Below are positions 1 through 14,180 of a stretch of DNA of 64,000 bases, in pieces. A program made the position numbers and the translations under genes. This DNA comes from Amphiduros pacificus. Its lineage: Eukaryota > Annelida > Polychaeta > Phyllodocida > Hesionidae. Where the stretch lies: NCBI GenBank assembly GCA_949316495.1, contig OX439010.1:9774001-9838000 (forward strand), written 5' to 3'. The notes under the pieces are model-generated. The model did no database searches. It worked only from the letters and a program-made list of their open reading frames with translations, and had not been told where the DNA came from. The stretch's first letter is position 1. The number at the start of each line of letters is the position of its first letter.

Positions 1-256
1 CATATACTATTTTGATTTGTTGAAGATCATCCCCACTGTCAGATTCTTCTCAATCACGTTTGCCGGCTACAAGTCTTGTTTGTCGTGGGGGGTCAAATTG
101 CCATCCCTGAACTTTACCCTGCTCAATAAAGCGGCCTGAAGGTGCCTCAGACCCACTTCTTTCATCCTCAGATGATCCACATAAACTTTGGACCTCTATT
201 ATATCAGAAACACTTGTTAAACAATCACTATCTGTAAAATCTCCCTCCGACTCCAT
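1..256 (-). CDS. Partial acidic N-terminal reading frame at window edge, possibly transposon-derived
   Basis: The frame starts at an ATG at 256 and runs 68 codons to a TGA at 50-52. The same frame is then open to the window edge and continues acidic (EESDSGDDLQQIKIVY), so the TGA either interrupts a decaying gene or lies in an intron; a GT (AAAC|GTGATT) sits just before it. The product is rich in Ser, Asp and Glu, with a short aromatic motif GWQFDPPR between two acidic stretches. This layout (acidic leader, a FEP-like motif, a second acidic stretch) recalls the leaders of P2RX7-domain-like and other repeat-encoded proteins of marine invertebrates, but no diagnostic domain lies inside the window. 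The upstream sequence carries an E-box (CACGTG, 309-314) and a TACGTCA motif (296-302) that could belong to its promoter. It could also be a chance frame. Confidence 0.3.
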
Positions 257-550
257 GATGCTGGACTAGAGGTTTTCCCAAAATGTTACACTCTCTACGT
301 CACCACCCCACGTGACAGGGGGTAATAAAATTCCGGACTGACTTCGGAGATATGTCATGATCCAAACTTTGAAGTGAAATTTGATCATCACAATGTTTAC
401 AAGATACACTTGAAATTTAAGAGATGACTACTGGCAACCAAATGAATGATTTTATGACAGAAAAAAACATGGTTTGGGGTACAACCCAATTATTAGGAAC
501 TCCCCCTTTAAGGATGAGAGAATAAAAAGACCGGGATCAAAACAGAACAA

Positions 551-718
551 GGCCAAAGAAGGACAGGGATTAAAGAAGATCAAGGCTCAAAGAAGGCCAG
601 GGATTAAAGAAGATCAAGGCTCAAAGAAGGCTAGGGATTAAAGAAGATCAAGGCTCAAATAAGGCCAGGGATTAAAGAAGATCAAGGCTCAAATAAGGCT
701 AGGGATTAAAGAAGAGCA
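551..718. repeat. Minisatellite, 34-bp unit, about 5 copies
   Basis: Five near-identical purine-rich copies of a unit built on AGGGATTAAAGAAGATCAAG followed by GCTCAAA(G/T)AAG. Copies alternate between GCCAGGG and GCTAGGG and between CAAAG and CAAAT, so two-unit blocks were probably duplicated. No coding sense is apparent. Confidence 0.9.
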
Positions 719-1497
719 AAAAGTATACATAAGTGGTTCTTTGTTGAATTGACAGCAAGATTGACCATCTATGTTTCTATGAGCTGTGAATAGATGAATA
801 ATGTTGGGAATTTCACAAATTCACACTTTATGAGAGACAGAAATAAAACATCTCATCTAAAACATTTGCTCTCGGCAAATCTAATAGTTCCGAGTAATTG
901 TACGGAAATTCAAGTTGAAATGACAAAAGCCACAATAAGAATAATTAATTTCCTGTTAATGAATAAAATCATACTACTTTCTTTGGTGGTAAAGATTTTA
1001 TTGTTGCAATCACAGAAATGTTGATTTATTTATTTCTATAATCAACATAGCTGATATTCTATGTCATCTTCAGAGTTATGTCATACTGACATCAACATAA
1101 CTATAATTATCGATCTGTGACCCGGCTGTTGTGAGGACACTGTAGTATTGTGTGTTGTGTAATAAAGACGTTTTCAGTACTTTTTGGACTATATCCATCA
1201 GATAGAAACCAAGACCCAGAGCCTTTATCTTTTCAACAAATCACTCTCACAAAGCATGGCAGAAGCATTTGACTAAAACCAGTAATTTATACTGGACCTT
1301 TAGCATGGAAGACAGACATTCAGATAACTTCCAATCATAGCCATGTTCCACCCTTGTGAATACATAGTGGAATATTGGCTTGTATGATATCAAGAATGAT
1401 AGGCAATTCTTGGAAGTTCATATTGTACTTAGAATGTGATTTCACAGTTTGGAACATTTCATATTTTGAATTTTTTCTCCTCTTCACTCATCTGAAA
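719..1497. other. AT-rich sequence with no gene seen
   Basis: Single-copy-looking AT-rich DNA. One 76-codon frame (794-1024) has no recognisable domain and unremarkable composition. Nothing else can be supported. Confidence 0.6.
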
Positions 1498-1676
1498 TAT
1501 CCTTCAGACCTCACTTTGTGGAAGACCTCTGATATGCTTCTCAATCTATGATATTTCATAATGATTAATGTCAAAGCAATCATCTTTGATATAAAGGCAA
1601 ATGCATAAATACCGATTTAAAATCTAGATTCTGTCAGGTATATTCCGATATGCCGATTTGTTGTCATTTTTCAATA

Positions 1677-1743
<67 letters not shown>
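1498..1743 (+). repeat. Dispersed repeat copy A ending in (TA)n
   Basis: About 185 bp here, starting near CCTTCAGACC and ending at TTTTTCAATACTGTG, recurs at 6919-7102 with roughly 5% mismatch by eye. Both copies run straight into a TA microsatellite (here 1681-1742). The identity stops abruptly on the left and the sequence beyond the TA tract differs, which fits a mobile element whose 3' end is the TA tract. There is no coding capacity and no clear terminal inverted repeat. The family is not one I recognise. The element's true direction is assumed from the position of the simple repeat. Confidence 0.8.
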
Positions 1744-4479
<2,736 letters not shown>

Positions 4480-5110
4480 CGATATATTGCCTAAGAGTTA
4501 CTTATGGTGGGATTACAGCACAGAACAATACAGGCAGGAAAGCTATGGGTCTCGCCTGCCAACTTATTATTCATTGAGGGATTTTCCTTTGGTAAGCAAG
4601 TATTACAGACCAACCTTTTACATTCTTCACTGTCCAACATTCTTAAAATTGGCTGATGGACGATTTCCGCTATGTCACCCATCATTGCTATGAAAGAGCA
4701 ATACTCGGATAACTGTTCGAGATTTATCTGGCGATACCGCATAGGTTATGACGGGATCTCGACGAGATTACAACGAGAGCTGAAACAATACTCGCGGCTT
4801 TATATATGACATGATGCCGAGTGCCACCCGTGTATAGCCAGTCCATCGCGGTAAATGTGGTAGATTGACCCACGGGATGAAGATGGAATTTGGACAGATT
4901 TTACACTCATCTCTTGTCATTGCTACCGCAATCTCCATTCAGACCAGGGTCCAATAACCTTGTCCTGTTGGCTTATATTCGACGGATTTATAAAATCAAC
5001 ATGCGGGAGTATCCGCTGTAGGAGTGTCCTGTATTCAGGCAGAAATAGTTCTCTCCCTTGGCACCGATTTTTCACAGCAACCTTTATCTGCGAGTTGATT
5101 TGATAAATCT
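4480..5110. promoter_or_regulatory. GC-richer complex island, candidate conserved non-coding element
   Basis: Compared with its AT-rich neighbours this block has balanced composition, no internal repeats and several CG dinucleotides (for example around 4730-4800 and 4990-5060). Frames on both strands are short and lack domain signatures. Such islands inside repeat-rich intergenic DNA are often enhancers, but nothing here proves function. Confidence 0.25.
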
Positions 5111-5969
5111 AGCATTTCAACAAGAGTGTCATATGCTAGAGTGAATTTAAATATTGCCATACTGCCATGCCCATTTTATACCTATTTCAAGTTAACTTAA
5201 CTATATAGAAGGACAGATTCAATCAAATAAATCTTAACTCATCTAATCATGGTCTTTCCCTTCTACATGGTTAGGAACTTTTGACATCATTTGTAAAAAG
5301 AACCAATTTGGTATGAATCCAGTCACATGATGTTTCCTTGTAAAGTTTCATTCATTTGAAATCTGAGCCAAATTGTGCATTTCATGATGAAACTGACAAG
5401 TGGAGATACACGATAATATTACATTTTAAGCTTTGCAACCTGCATTCAGTAACACTTTCTGATGTCAGCATATTCGGAATTAGGTCTGGATATATTAATA
5501 CCATTTCTCACCATTTGGTGATGTATACAATAAAACAGAATATGAATTAAAATTATATCTTTTCAGAAAGCCATGGGCGTATGTTTTGATAGGAAAGCTA
5601 TGTAAGCCCATCTTCCAGGTTGGCAAAAATATCATTGACATCAAAATAAATATTCAAGTTCAAGCCAGATGATCTTGGAAACAACATATGAGTGATAAAG
5701 GGACGGGGTTCATGATGAAGTCAGATGCAATCAAGCGGAAAATACGTCTCACTCCGAGAACACATGGTGTATACAGGAAACAGAAAGACTCAATGTTGGT
5801 AAAACCTGCGTCGCCACATGTGACCTGAACCACATCTGAGAAATACACAAATATCTCCTGTGCATGTTTATGTTTTTTTGTGTGAACATGGCATTCTTGT
5901 GGACAGTATTTTGAATTCAAATTTGTCATTGGCACCGTGTTAAAAGCAGTCCTAGGCAGATAGTGAATG
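5111..5969. other. AT-rich sequence with no gene seen
   Basis: A 91-codon minus-strand frame at 5660-5935 begins with ATG but shows no domain, signal or splice context. Nothing else stands out. Confidence 0.5.
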
Positions 5970-6303
5970 TTTTTGTTGTTGTTTGTTTGGTGTTTTACAT
6001 AACTTTCAACGACATTTCAGTTATTTCATGACGAGACCTACTTGTAGATATACTACTGTCCCACTGAATTGTCATGTCGTAGGTACTTGACATGACAATC
6101 CATCCAGTCACAGATTTACAAGGACAACTTCTTAATCCTTTACTTCCAGGCCTCAGCTCATGTGAGAAATTGTATCATACGTTCAATGGTGACACGGCCG
6201 GGAATCGAACCCATAACCTTTAGATTACCACAGAGGAACTTACCACAGAGGTACTAATAAGCTTGTACTCCAAACAACTGTGGCACGGCTCTTAGACCAG
6301 ATA
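5970..6303 (-). mobile_element. tRNA-derived SINE, minus-strand copy
   Basis: Reverse-complement reading from about 6300 gives a tRNA-like head, including CCACAGTTG (A-box-like) and a clear RNA polymerase III B box GGTTCGATTCCC (complement of 6200-6211). A body of about 200 bp follows, then a tail ending in GAAAGTTATGTAAAACACC and CAAACAAACAACAACAAA. The same order of blocks is present in the plus-strand copy at 38012-38312 (shared ACATGAGCTGA, TCTGTGAC, CATGTCAAG, ACAAGTAGG, AAAACAC/CCC-CAAACAAAC). A second short block (ACCACAGAGG) is duplicated in the head of this copy only. The body carries a palindrome with 11-bp arms at 6068-6098. SINEs encode no protein and rely on a partner LINE. The head has drifted, so this copy is probably inactive. 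Confidence 0.88.
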
Positions 6304-6918
6304 TTGACCATCTCCTACCTGTGGGTGGTGGGTGACCTGGGGTTTTCAATATAAAGTACGAGGTGGCTCACTCCTGTTTTTTGCGATTCATCCGGGTACC
6401 TGCATGATATCAAATAGGCAGTATTTTGTCCTTATGGGATTTTGATGTAATATTCAACCAATTTTCGGCCATCTTAGTTTCAAAAATTGATTTTCCCGGT
6501 AACACAATAAGTGCGAATGCTTTCCCCGCTGTCCGCTTTTTAAATTTCTCATCATCCACGGCTGTTCCTTACTTCAGAGTTTCATGATCAAAGTCAGGCA
6601 TATTGACCTGAGGAAAAACACCCGTCATGGTAATGTTTTTAAATGAAATAGCAAAGAATATTGTCATGGCCTTTACTTAAATACAACATAAAAAGAAGCC
6701 ATTTTTCTATCATCAAAATGCTCGCTAAAGATGTCAAATCTGGAATGGCATAAATGTCATTTTGCCATAGGAAAATGAAGATTTGTAAAGGAAATTGTAC
6801 TGAATACTGTCTTGAAAGTCTTATCAAAATGGCATATATCTCTTTCAGCAAAAATACGAATATTTCATTATTTTGCTATTCAAATTGACAGCACGATCAA
6901 AATACAATCCCTAAGACA
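6304..6918. other. AT-rich sequence with no gene seen
   Basis: Sequence between the SINE and the second TA-ended repeat. A 70-codon minus-strand frame (6639-6851) looks like chance. I saw no clear target-site duplication around the SINE. Confidence 0.5.
6425..6562 (+). repeat. Segment with a diverged copy at 8235-8372
   Basis: GATTTTGATGTAATATTCAA here matches GATTTTGATGAAATATTCAA near 8238, followed in both by CCAA.TTTC.GCCATNTT.GTTTCA, a GATTTTC phrase, and then GTGCGAATGCTTTC.CC.CT. The shared order over about 130 bp with many substitutions suggests an old dispersed repeat. Boundaries are approximate. Confidence 0.55.
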
Positions 6919-7100
6919 TATCTTTCAGACTCCACTTTGACGAAGACCTCTGATAAGCTTCTCAATCTATGATATTTCATAATGATTAATGTCAAAGCAA
7001 TCATCTTTGATATAAAGGCAAATGCATAAATGCCGATTTATAATCTAGATTTTGTCAGGTATATTCCGATATGCCGATTTGTTGTCATTTTTCAATACTG

Positions 7101-7145
<45 letters not shown>
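6919..7145 (+). repeat. Dispersed repeat copy B ending in (TA)n
   Basis: Second copy of the 1498-1743 repeat, in the same orientation 5.4 kb away. The core from AAGACCTCTGATA to CAATACTGTG matches with about ten substitutions and no large gaps, and is followed by a shorter TA tract (7103-7145). The unequal TA lengths (about 62 versus 43 bp) fit independent slippage after insertion or duplication. Confidence 0.8.
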
Positions 7146-7147
<2 letters not shown>

Positions 7148-9229
7148 AAAAAAAGATTATTTTTGGCATTTGGATATCACAACTTCTTCTATCCGATTTC
7201 CAATTGATAAATATTGAGATTTGTACAATTCCATCTGGCATTGATACTTCAATTTCTATCGATAAACGCAAATTAAGTCATTAACACAACAGACTTATAT
7301 CTTTAGGTTAGAAAAAATGTTAGATAAATCTACAACACATTAAGCCAAACATTCACAATAGCGACTCCATAAGTGCAATACACATTGCTCGCATATGCAT
7401 TGTGTTAATTAATAAATATACTTTAAATGTCAGGAAGCGGAAATATAAATGCTTTCCTATTACTGTGGTGAGTGTAATTTACTTTGTGGGCATCCACATT
7501 CATACTCAAATGCACGATATTAATTAGCTAAATATGGACAGATAATATGTGCGTCTTTGTCATTAGTTTATGCAGTGTTCCATGAACAAAAAGCAATGTT
7601 TTGTTTAATAAAGATGTCATGTTTGGTGAGGTGAAATCATACAAAAACTCGCCTAACTAATCAGAGGCGTCGATTTCAAATCATTATGCATACCCATTTT
7701 GCATTACGTTTCACACAATCCTCATGTCATTGAATACCTTGCACACAAGAGGCATCAAATGATTAATATTTCTGCATCTGTACCTAGTTCTGATGTAAAT
7801 CCATCTGTAAGACAGGCTTTTTTTCCTATGATAATAATCTGAGATAGGATCCAAGAACGGTGTTAGACTTTTAATGTGATCCCTCAAAGACGATGGAGAC
7901 CATAGGAGAAGCCTAATATGGAATTATTTATGGAATCTGTTGCGAAACAAGCGGTATATATTCTCAGGGGACAGACATACTGTCATTTTGTCCACAGTAT
8001 CGAAGATGAGCAAGATCATATTTCAAGTTTGACTGACGGTGATCGTTATGATGCACTGAGCAGAAAGCTTTGTTTCCATATGTAAAGTCTATCATATGAA
8101 GACATGGATGAGCTGCTAGTAAATCGCAAGTAAAAAATAACACATACATGTGATCACCATATAATGCACTGTTTCATGCCCTCCCTGAATAAACATCTGG
8201 AAACAAGGCCAAAGCATTACATGTTAAGCTCTCAAGAGATTTTGATGAAATATTCAACCAACTTTCAGCCATTTTGGTTTCAGTACTTTCACAGCTTGGC
8301 TGTATGTATCATAAATGATTTTCAAGGTTATACAAAAGGTGCGAATGCTTTCGCCACTCTCAACTCTACAACTGTTCCTTTCTCCAGTGTTTCACCTTTA
8401 AAATCAACTATCTTCGCTTTTGGACAAAAATGTCATGGGCTTGCTTTAATAGCTTATCAATGACACATTAGTCTTATGATAGCATCTTGGACTGTAGAAA
8501 TAACAGATATATTTTCCAAAACTACATATTGAAGACACTTCACTAATATTAAAAGTATACTCTTAAAAATAACAAAAACCAAAAACAGAAACAACAAAAA
8601 TTAATATCCTCCAGTAAAATATAACTGTTATCAAGTTTAAATGTACTTAGAGAAAATGAGTGTACTCCAGAAAAATTAAATGAAATTCACTCAAGTTGTT
8701 TTTCAAGAACAAATTCAAAATGCGCTAAGATAGAATAGAGTCAAGTCTACGAGTATTCCAGTTTGTTCTAAATGCACTTAGGCAAATGTAACTGTACTCA
8801 GAAATGAAGAACAATTTCAGATTAAAGCATGTAGAGATGAGAATTAATGTCAAAGATGTCAATGTAGACAACAATCATTCCAAAACGACAAATATAAAAC
8901 ATAATGTTTAAAATGTCAAGATTAAAAGAAAACCGTTTCAAGGTTAAAAGAAAACCACAACTTGGAAACATTAAAATAACTTTAAAGACTTTTTTAAAGA
9001 ACGTCATTTGCAAAGCTGTAAGATAGGTTTTGTCATAGAAGCAGACACTCAACTTGAAAGAGATAGCTTGATAAGACATAATACTCAATTACATGTATAA
9101 GGTATCATGTAGCAGAGATCTCCCAATACAAAATGATTCTCCTGAGAACCAAGAAACTAGAATCTGATTGAGAAATACTTCTGTGATATCCCAAGCAACA
9201 ATGTTTAATTTGATTCACTGCATTCTCAT
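7146..9229. other. AT-rich sequence with no gene seen
   Basis: Frames of 61-99 codons (7964-8149, 8164-8463, 8822-9088) show no family signature. The 8164-8463 stretch shares short phrases with 6400-6560 (GATTTTGATG.AATATTCAACCAA.TTTC.GCCAT, and GTGCGAATGCTTTC), so about 130 bp here look like a diverged copy of that segment. Around 8917-8952 a 16-bp phrase (AAGRTTAAAAGAAAACC) occurs twice. Confidence 0.5.
8235..8372 (+). repeat. Diverged copy of the 6425-6562 segment
   Basis: Partner of the segment at 6425-6562, in the same orientation and about 1.8 kb downstream. See that entry for the shared phrases. The copies differ by substitutions and small gaps, so they are older than the TA-ended repeat pair. 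Confidence 0.55.
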
Positions 9230-9425
9230 TTCTTTTCTATTTCACTTGTCTCATTTTGTTTCTTTTGTACTGGTCTTTATATTTCTATTGTACTGTTTTT
9301 AGGTTTTTCCATTGTACCGTTTTTCAGGGTTTCTACCTGTACTGCTATTTTAATATATTTCTGTTGTAATTTCCATTCCCTATTTCTTTTTCTATTTTTC
9401 TATTTTTTTCTTCTTAATTTTCTTG
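9225..9425. repeat. Pyrimidine-rich degenerate tandem tract
   Basis: The plus strand is nearly all T and C with recurring TTCTATTGTACTG / TTCCATTGTACCG phrases about 30 bp apart, grading into (TTTCTATTTTTC)n. It looks like a decayed low-complexity tandem repeat. Confidence 0.65.
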
Positions 9426-10439
9426 GCTATTCCTAAACCTCGGCAAATATGTGATATGGTGTCCAGGATATAGAGAGAGTGGCTGGGAAACTAATTAATA
9501 AAGAAAGTTGGTCCCAATGATCTTGCTGCCATGTCGACAAGTCCTAGAAAACACAGAGTAAAATAGCAAGACTTCATCAAGATGTGATAGCATTTAAGAC
9601 AGCAGGGCACAAGATGAAAGACGGATAAGAAAATGAGTATTTGTAGTGGGTAGCCATGGAGATGGGAGCAAGATTGTCAACTATGTCAGAGGTGATGGCT
9701 GAGGGGTGGGGATAATGTTGTATATTAACCATCAGTCTTAACGTCTCCGCATACTGTACCCATGATACACGTGTGGCGCAGGCCTTCATCAAACCTTCTG
9801 ACAACCTTATTGAAAGTCAGCGAAAGCCATTTGTTATGTTGTATAATTAATGGCTACATTTGGTTTGCCGTGTTTTTCACATTGACGGGAGAATTTATAA
9901 TTGAAACAATTGTTTCTGGTAACTGTAATTTAGATCAATTGAAAAATGCAGCTGATTATGTTTGATTTCATCTGTTTTTATAAATCATAACATTTTGATG
10001 TTGATGACCCATCTTTCATTGTGTTGTTTGAACATTTTGATTGGTAGTTTGGTTATAACTTCACTACAAATCAAAAGGAAATTAGCTTTTGATATTTATC
10101 TGGTCAAAGTAGAATAGTCCTTGTCACTTCTAGACATGAATAAGAATGATAAATATTTATATACATATACGTATTTACTCCGTGAGATATTTGTCTGAAG
10201 TTGTGTCCACAGCTTGGCAAGCCTTGTGCAATTTGACCTTGGTGTGAGTTAACGTGACCTTGGGAGTGTGATGTGTAAATGATGCAGATAATTTGCAAAG
10301 AGGCAAGCAGGTCCTTGTGGGACGTGCACGGAGCGATGGCACAGCTTTGTGACACTGTATCTAGCCTGCACAATCCTGAGTAAATACTCACCACACCACT
10401 GCCTTAAATATGCCTGACAATGTTTCAAAAGCCCCATTG
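9426..10439. other. Mixed AT-rich sequence with no gene seen
   Basis: Overlapping frames of 62-96 codons on both strands near 9577-9965 and 10104-10437 are uninformative. The end of this stretch becomes GC-richer as it enters the next island. Confidence 0.45.
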
Positions 10440-11640
10440 TCTCGCGGGAATGCTCAGTGTTGACACGGGTTGACAGTCCCAGTTAAAATTAACCCCGCAG
10501 GTCAAGCCTATAGTGCGGCAGTGGACTTTTCCTGTCCCGCCATTCCCAATACCTGTTATCAAATGTGCAAAACGGTTATGCCTCTTTCAACCTCGTGTAA
10601 TTAAAGTCGGCTGCGGTCGTTCAGGAGCAGGATAGAATAATGTAACAGCAGTACCTTATAGCCTCAAATTTCCCTTTCTTCAAAGCCACTTATTTGAACA
10701 TGTTTATTTTCCTTGCCAACTTGAGATATTTTGCAAAACTCAGCCTCTGGGTTGTGATGGACCCATTTTGTGATGTCTGAATATCTTAGGAGGCCCTCTA
10801 GCGGTGATGGTAGCTTCATTTTTCCTATTATTCCAAGCCTTCTGGGCTGGGAACCCCCAGGTATCAAGTCCCTCATCTGTGATGTTTGGTGTTCCACGGG
10901 GGACTTGTGTTTCTATGTACTTTCCCTTAATACAATCAAATACATCCCTAACCGACATAATGCCATAAATAATACAAAGCTACTCGTAGGATGGGCTGCC
11001 TATTTTCACACCGTGTTTCCATAGCGCCCAGCATTATCCGGCTCCCCGCTACCAAAAGCTTTCAAATTTGCTGTTCCCCCTGGACGCGGTAATTATTGGC
11101 GAGGATTAGCGTTGCATCAATGAGATTTATAATGATAAAGGGGTGCCGGGCGGGTAATGATGGAACAGGGACGTAGGAAAAACACCAAGGTCGAATGAAT
11201 ATAGACTGCAGTGATGAATATGCGATATGACTACATTATCGCCCGCACTTTATTCACATATACTAACCATCACTCTGACTTGGCCGCCCAAATCCATCTT
11301 TGTTTACCAACACACCGCCTACAATTATGGCGCAGTGTTGCTTTTATGCGGTGTATTGTGCGGTAGTTTGCCGTGAATGATAGCCCTCGCTACCACACAA
11401 TGTCGCCTCCATTACCTCGCACTATAACACTCCACAAAACCGCGTACTTTTGACACTTGCTCAATTGCTTGCATAGATTGATGCGTGTTCCCTGATGGAT
11501 TGAGGACCATAACATTTGATCAAGGATTACGGCCGCCAAGCTGTGGTGGATGGACAGACGTCTGCTGAGCGGAGGACCGAGGTCGTTATGAGCGATGGAA
11601 CCTCTGACCATCTCCAACAGCTTTGTGTCTACCCATCTCA
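10440..11640. promoter_or_regulatory. GC-richer island, candidate enhancer or conserved non-coding element
   Basis: About 1.2 kb of complex, repeat-free, CG-containing sequence. It includes motif types typical of developmental enhancers: GGTAATTATTGG (near 11085), TGTTTAC (FOX-type core, 11301-11307), ACAATTATGG (near 11330) and TTTTATGCGG (Caudal-like, near 11342). Several frames of 60-84 codons overlap on both strands, but none carries a domain and none dominates, which argues against an exon. The function is inferred from composition only. Confidence 0.3.
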
Positions 11641-12164
11641 TGTATATTTCATGCTGAGATATATCTTGCTAAAATTTTACTGCTTTGGTGCTGTGTTAAG
11701 GTGCAAGATAAATTAGCAATAAATAACATTGTTTTTCATCTCCGTCAACCTCTATAGTCTTGCTGGAATGGTAGGGCAAAATGAGGCCCTTTTTTAAACA
11801 CCTTATTTCGCCTTTAGCAAAATATCTTGAGTGCTCTAAAGTGGCTCCCATATAAAGTAGACTCGTTGGAAAAAAGAACTTCATATCCAAGTTTTGTTGA
11901 TGCCCTGTTTGATAATTCAATACAAATTTTGATATATTAGATGTGTATATCCAAGCGTATATTTATCTAAATATAAAAAAAAACATCAAAATATGTGACT
12001 TTCATCCATTCCGTATTTTAACTAGCCTTCCTTGTATATGTTTATTGAGTCAACTTTGTCGTTTATAGAGTTGCCATGATTGGAAAATGTAAAAAAATAC
12101 AAACACAATTAAAGAGAGTTTAACAAACTTAGTTGCTTTTGTGACAAAAATAAGCAAGGTTTTG
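11641..12164. other. AT-rich sequence with no gene seen
   Basis: Low-complexity A/T runs around 11960-11990 and 12090-12110. No supportable feature. Confidence 0.5.
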
Positions 12165-12445
12165 TAGACCTGTAGATGCCTTCAGTGACATGTGTGATGG
12201 TGTGTAAGATTGAGTCACCCGCAGATGCCTACAGAGCACCGTCTGCACGTCTTCCTGTCGGGTCAGTCTTGAGCGCGGTCGTGTGTACGCACTAATGACC
12301 TTCCCAATTATGCTAGTTATACTGTACTCACTACTAGTGAGTATGGATCTGTGCACACCAGCGGCGGACCGGTACACCATGGTGTGAATGACACGAGGTG
12401 GGTGCACATCTGAAGGCCATGGCTTCAAAGTCAGGATGACAATAA
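12165..12445. promoter_or_regulatory. Short GC-richer island, candidate non-coding element
   Basis: About 280 bp of balanced, CG-containing sequence with a small palindrome (CTCACTACTAGTGAG, near 12328-12342). A 110-codon minus-strand frame covers it, but the protein has no recognisable fold or motif and no splice context, so I prefer a non-coding reading. Confidence 0.22.
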
Positions 12446-12940
12446 AATCACATAGAGACATTAATTCTCTCAGTTATCATTCACATCTTTTTATTGGAAA
12501 AATGTCATGTATTTTTTTTATTTTACTAAATATTATGTTAGATCAGTGTGTTTGATCAGGATTGACTAATAAACAACAAATTTTACAGGAAAAGTGTAAT
12601 GCATGATGTAGAAATGAGGATAAGAAAAACAGCAAAAAAAAAGAGATGGACGAATTAACTGAAAAACATATGATACAATATAAAAATGATTAAATTAGTG
12701 GGATGTTGGCTTTAAGCTATGAAACCATAAGTTTTATACTAACATCAATGGAATTTCATGCTGCAATATTATTACCTGAATAGTACAAAAACAACGCACC
12801 TTTGTCATCTTAAGCGGAATTGCATGCATGGACAAAATAGGAAATATGTTGACAATGTGTTGTCAAAATAGGAAAACTCCATAAGATACATTATTTCTTA
12901 TGTTGACATATTGACATTTTTCATTTGTCAGGAAAAATGA
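12446..12940. other. AT-rich sequence with no gene seen
   Basis: A-rich filler leading into the degenerate left edge of the 19-bp array. ATGTTGACA and AATAGGAAA phrases recur around 12835-12915 as a weak local repeat. Confidence 0.5.
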
Positions 12941-14180
12941 AAAGAAAAATCCCACTGACATATTGATTCCCGTTAATACCTAGATTCCCTAGGTATTGGT
13001 ACATAGATTCGCCATTGATACATATATTCCCGACTGGTACTTGACTTCCCCACTGGTATATAGATTTCCAGATAACATTTGAATCCACCAATGATACATG
13101 AATCCCCCACTGATAAATGAATCTCCCACTGATACCTGAATCCCCCACTGATACATGAATCCCCCACTGATACCTGAATCCCCCACTGATACATGAATCC
13201 CCCACTGATACCTGAATCCCCCACTAATACCCGATATTCCCCCTTGATACATGAATCCCCCTTGATACCTGAATCCCCCACTGATACCTGAATCCCCCTT
13301 GATACCTGAATCCCCCACTGATACCTGAATCCCCCTTGATACATAAATCCCCCACTGATACCCGAATTCCCCACTGATACCCGAATCCCCCTTGATACCT
13401 GAATCCCCCACTTATACCTGAATCCCCCAGTGATACCTGAATCCCCCGCTGATACCTGAATCCCCCACTTATACCTGAATCCCCCAGTGATACCTGAATC
13501 CCCCGCTGATACCTGAATCCCCCACTTATACCTGAATCCCCCACTGATACCTGAATTCCCCACTGATACCTGAGTCCCCCACTGATACCTGAGTCCCCCA
13601 CTGATACCACTGATACCTTAATCCTCCTGATACCACTGATACCTTAATCATCCACTGATACCTGAATCCCCCACTGATACATGAATCCCCCACTGATACC
13701 TAAATCCCCATTGATATCTGAATCCCCCACTTATACCTGAATCGCCCACTTATACCTGAATCCCCCACTGATACATGAATCCCCCACTGATACCTAAATC
13801 CCCATTGATATCTGAATCCCCCACTGATACCTGAATCCCCCACTGATACCTAAATCCCCATTGATATCTGAATCCCCCACTTATACCTGAATCCCCCACT
13901 GATACCTGAATCCCCCACTGATACATGAATCCCGGCTGATACCTGAATCCCCACTAATACATGAATCCCCCACTGATACATGAATCCCCCACTTATACCT
14001 GAATCCCCCAGTGATACCTGAATCCCCCACTGATACCTGAATCCCCCACTGATACCTAAATCCCCATTGATATCTGAATCCCCCACTTATACCTGAATCC
14101 CCCACTTATACCTGAATCGCCCACTTATACCTGAATCCCCCACTAATCCCCCACTAATACCCGAATCCCCTTCTTATACC
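12941..14180. repeat. Large minisatellite, 19-bp unit, about 60 copies
   Basis: The core unit is GATACCTGAATCCCCCACT. The left edge (12941-13090) is degenerate and the core (13095-14175) is homogeneous, with common variants (GATACATGAAT, CCCCCTTGATACC, CCCCAGTGAT, TTGATATCTGAATC). Higher-order blocks are visible: a multi-unit block with ATACCTAAATCCCCATTGAT recurs near 13700, 13790, 13850 and 14050. Since 19 is not a multiple of three and the unit has few stops, all three minus-strand frames stay open for long stretches with a cyclic Gly-rich peptide (GISGGFRYQWGIQVSVGDS). This is a property of the repeat, not evidence of a gene. The minus strand has a run of about five G every 19 bp. Confidence 0.98.

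Noticed and set aside
12129-12461. 110-codon minus frame
   Set aside because: No recognisable motif. It covers a GC-richer patch, where stop codons are rarer.
12973-13610. Minus-strand frames of 128-196 codons rich in Gly, Ser and Trp
   Set aside because: They are readings of the 19-bp minisatellite. The same cyclic peptide appears in all three frames, as expected for a stop-poor unit whose length is not a multiple of three.
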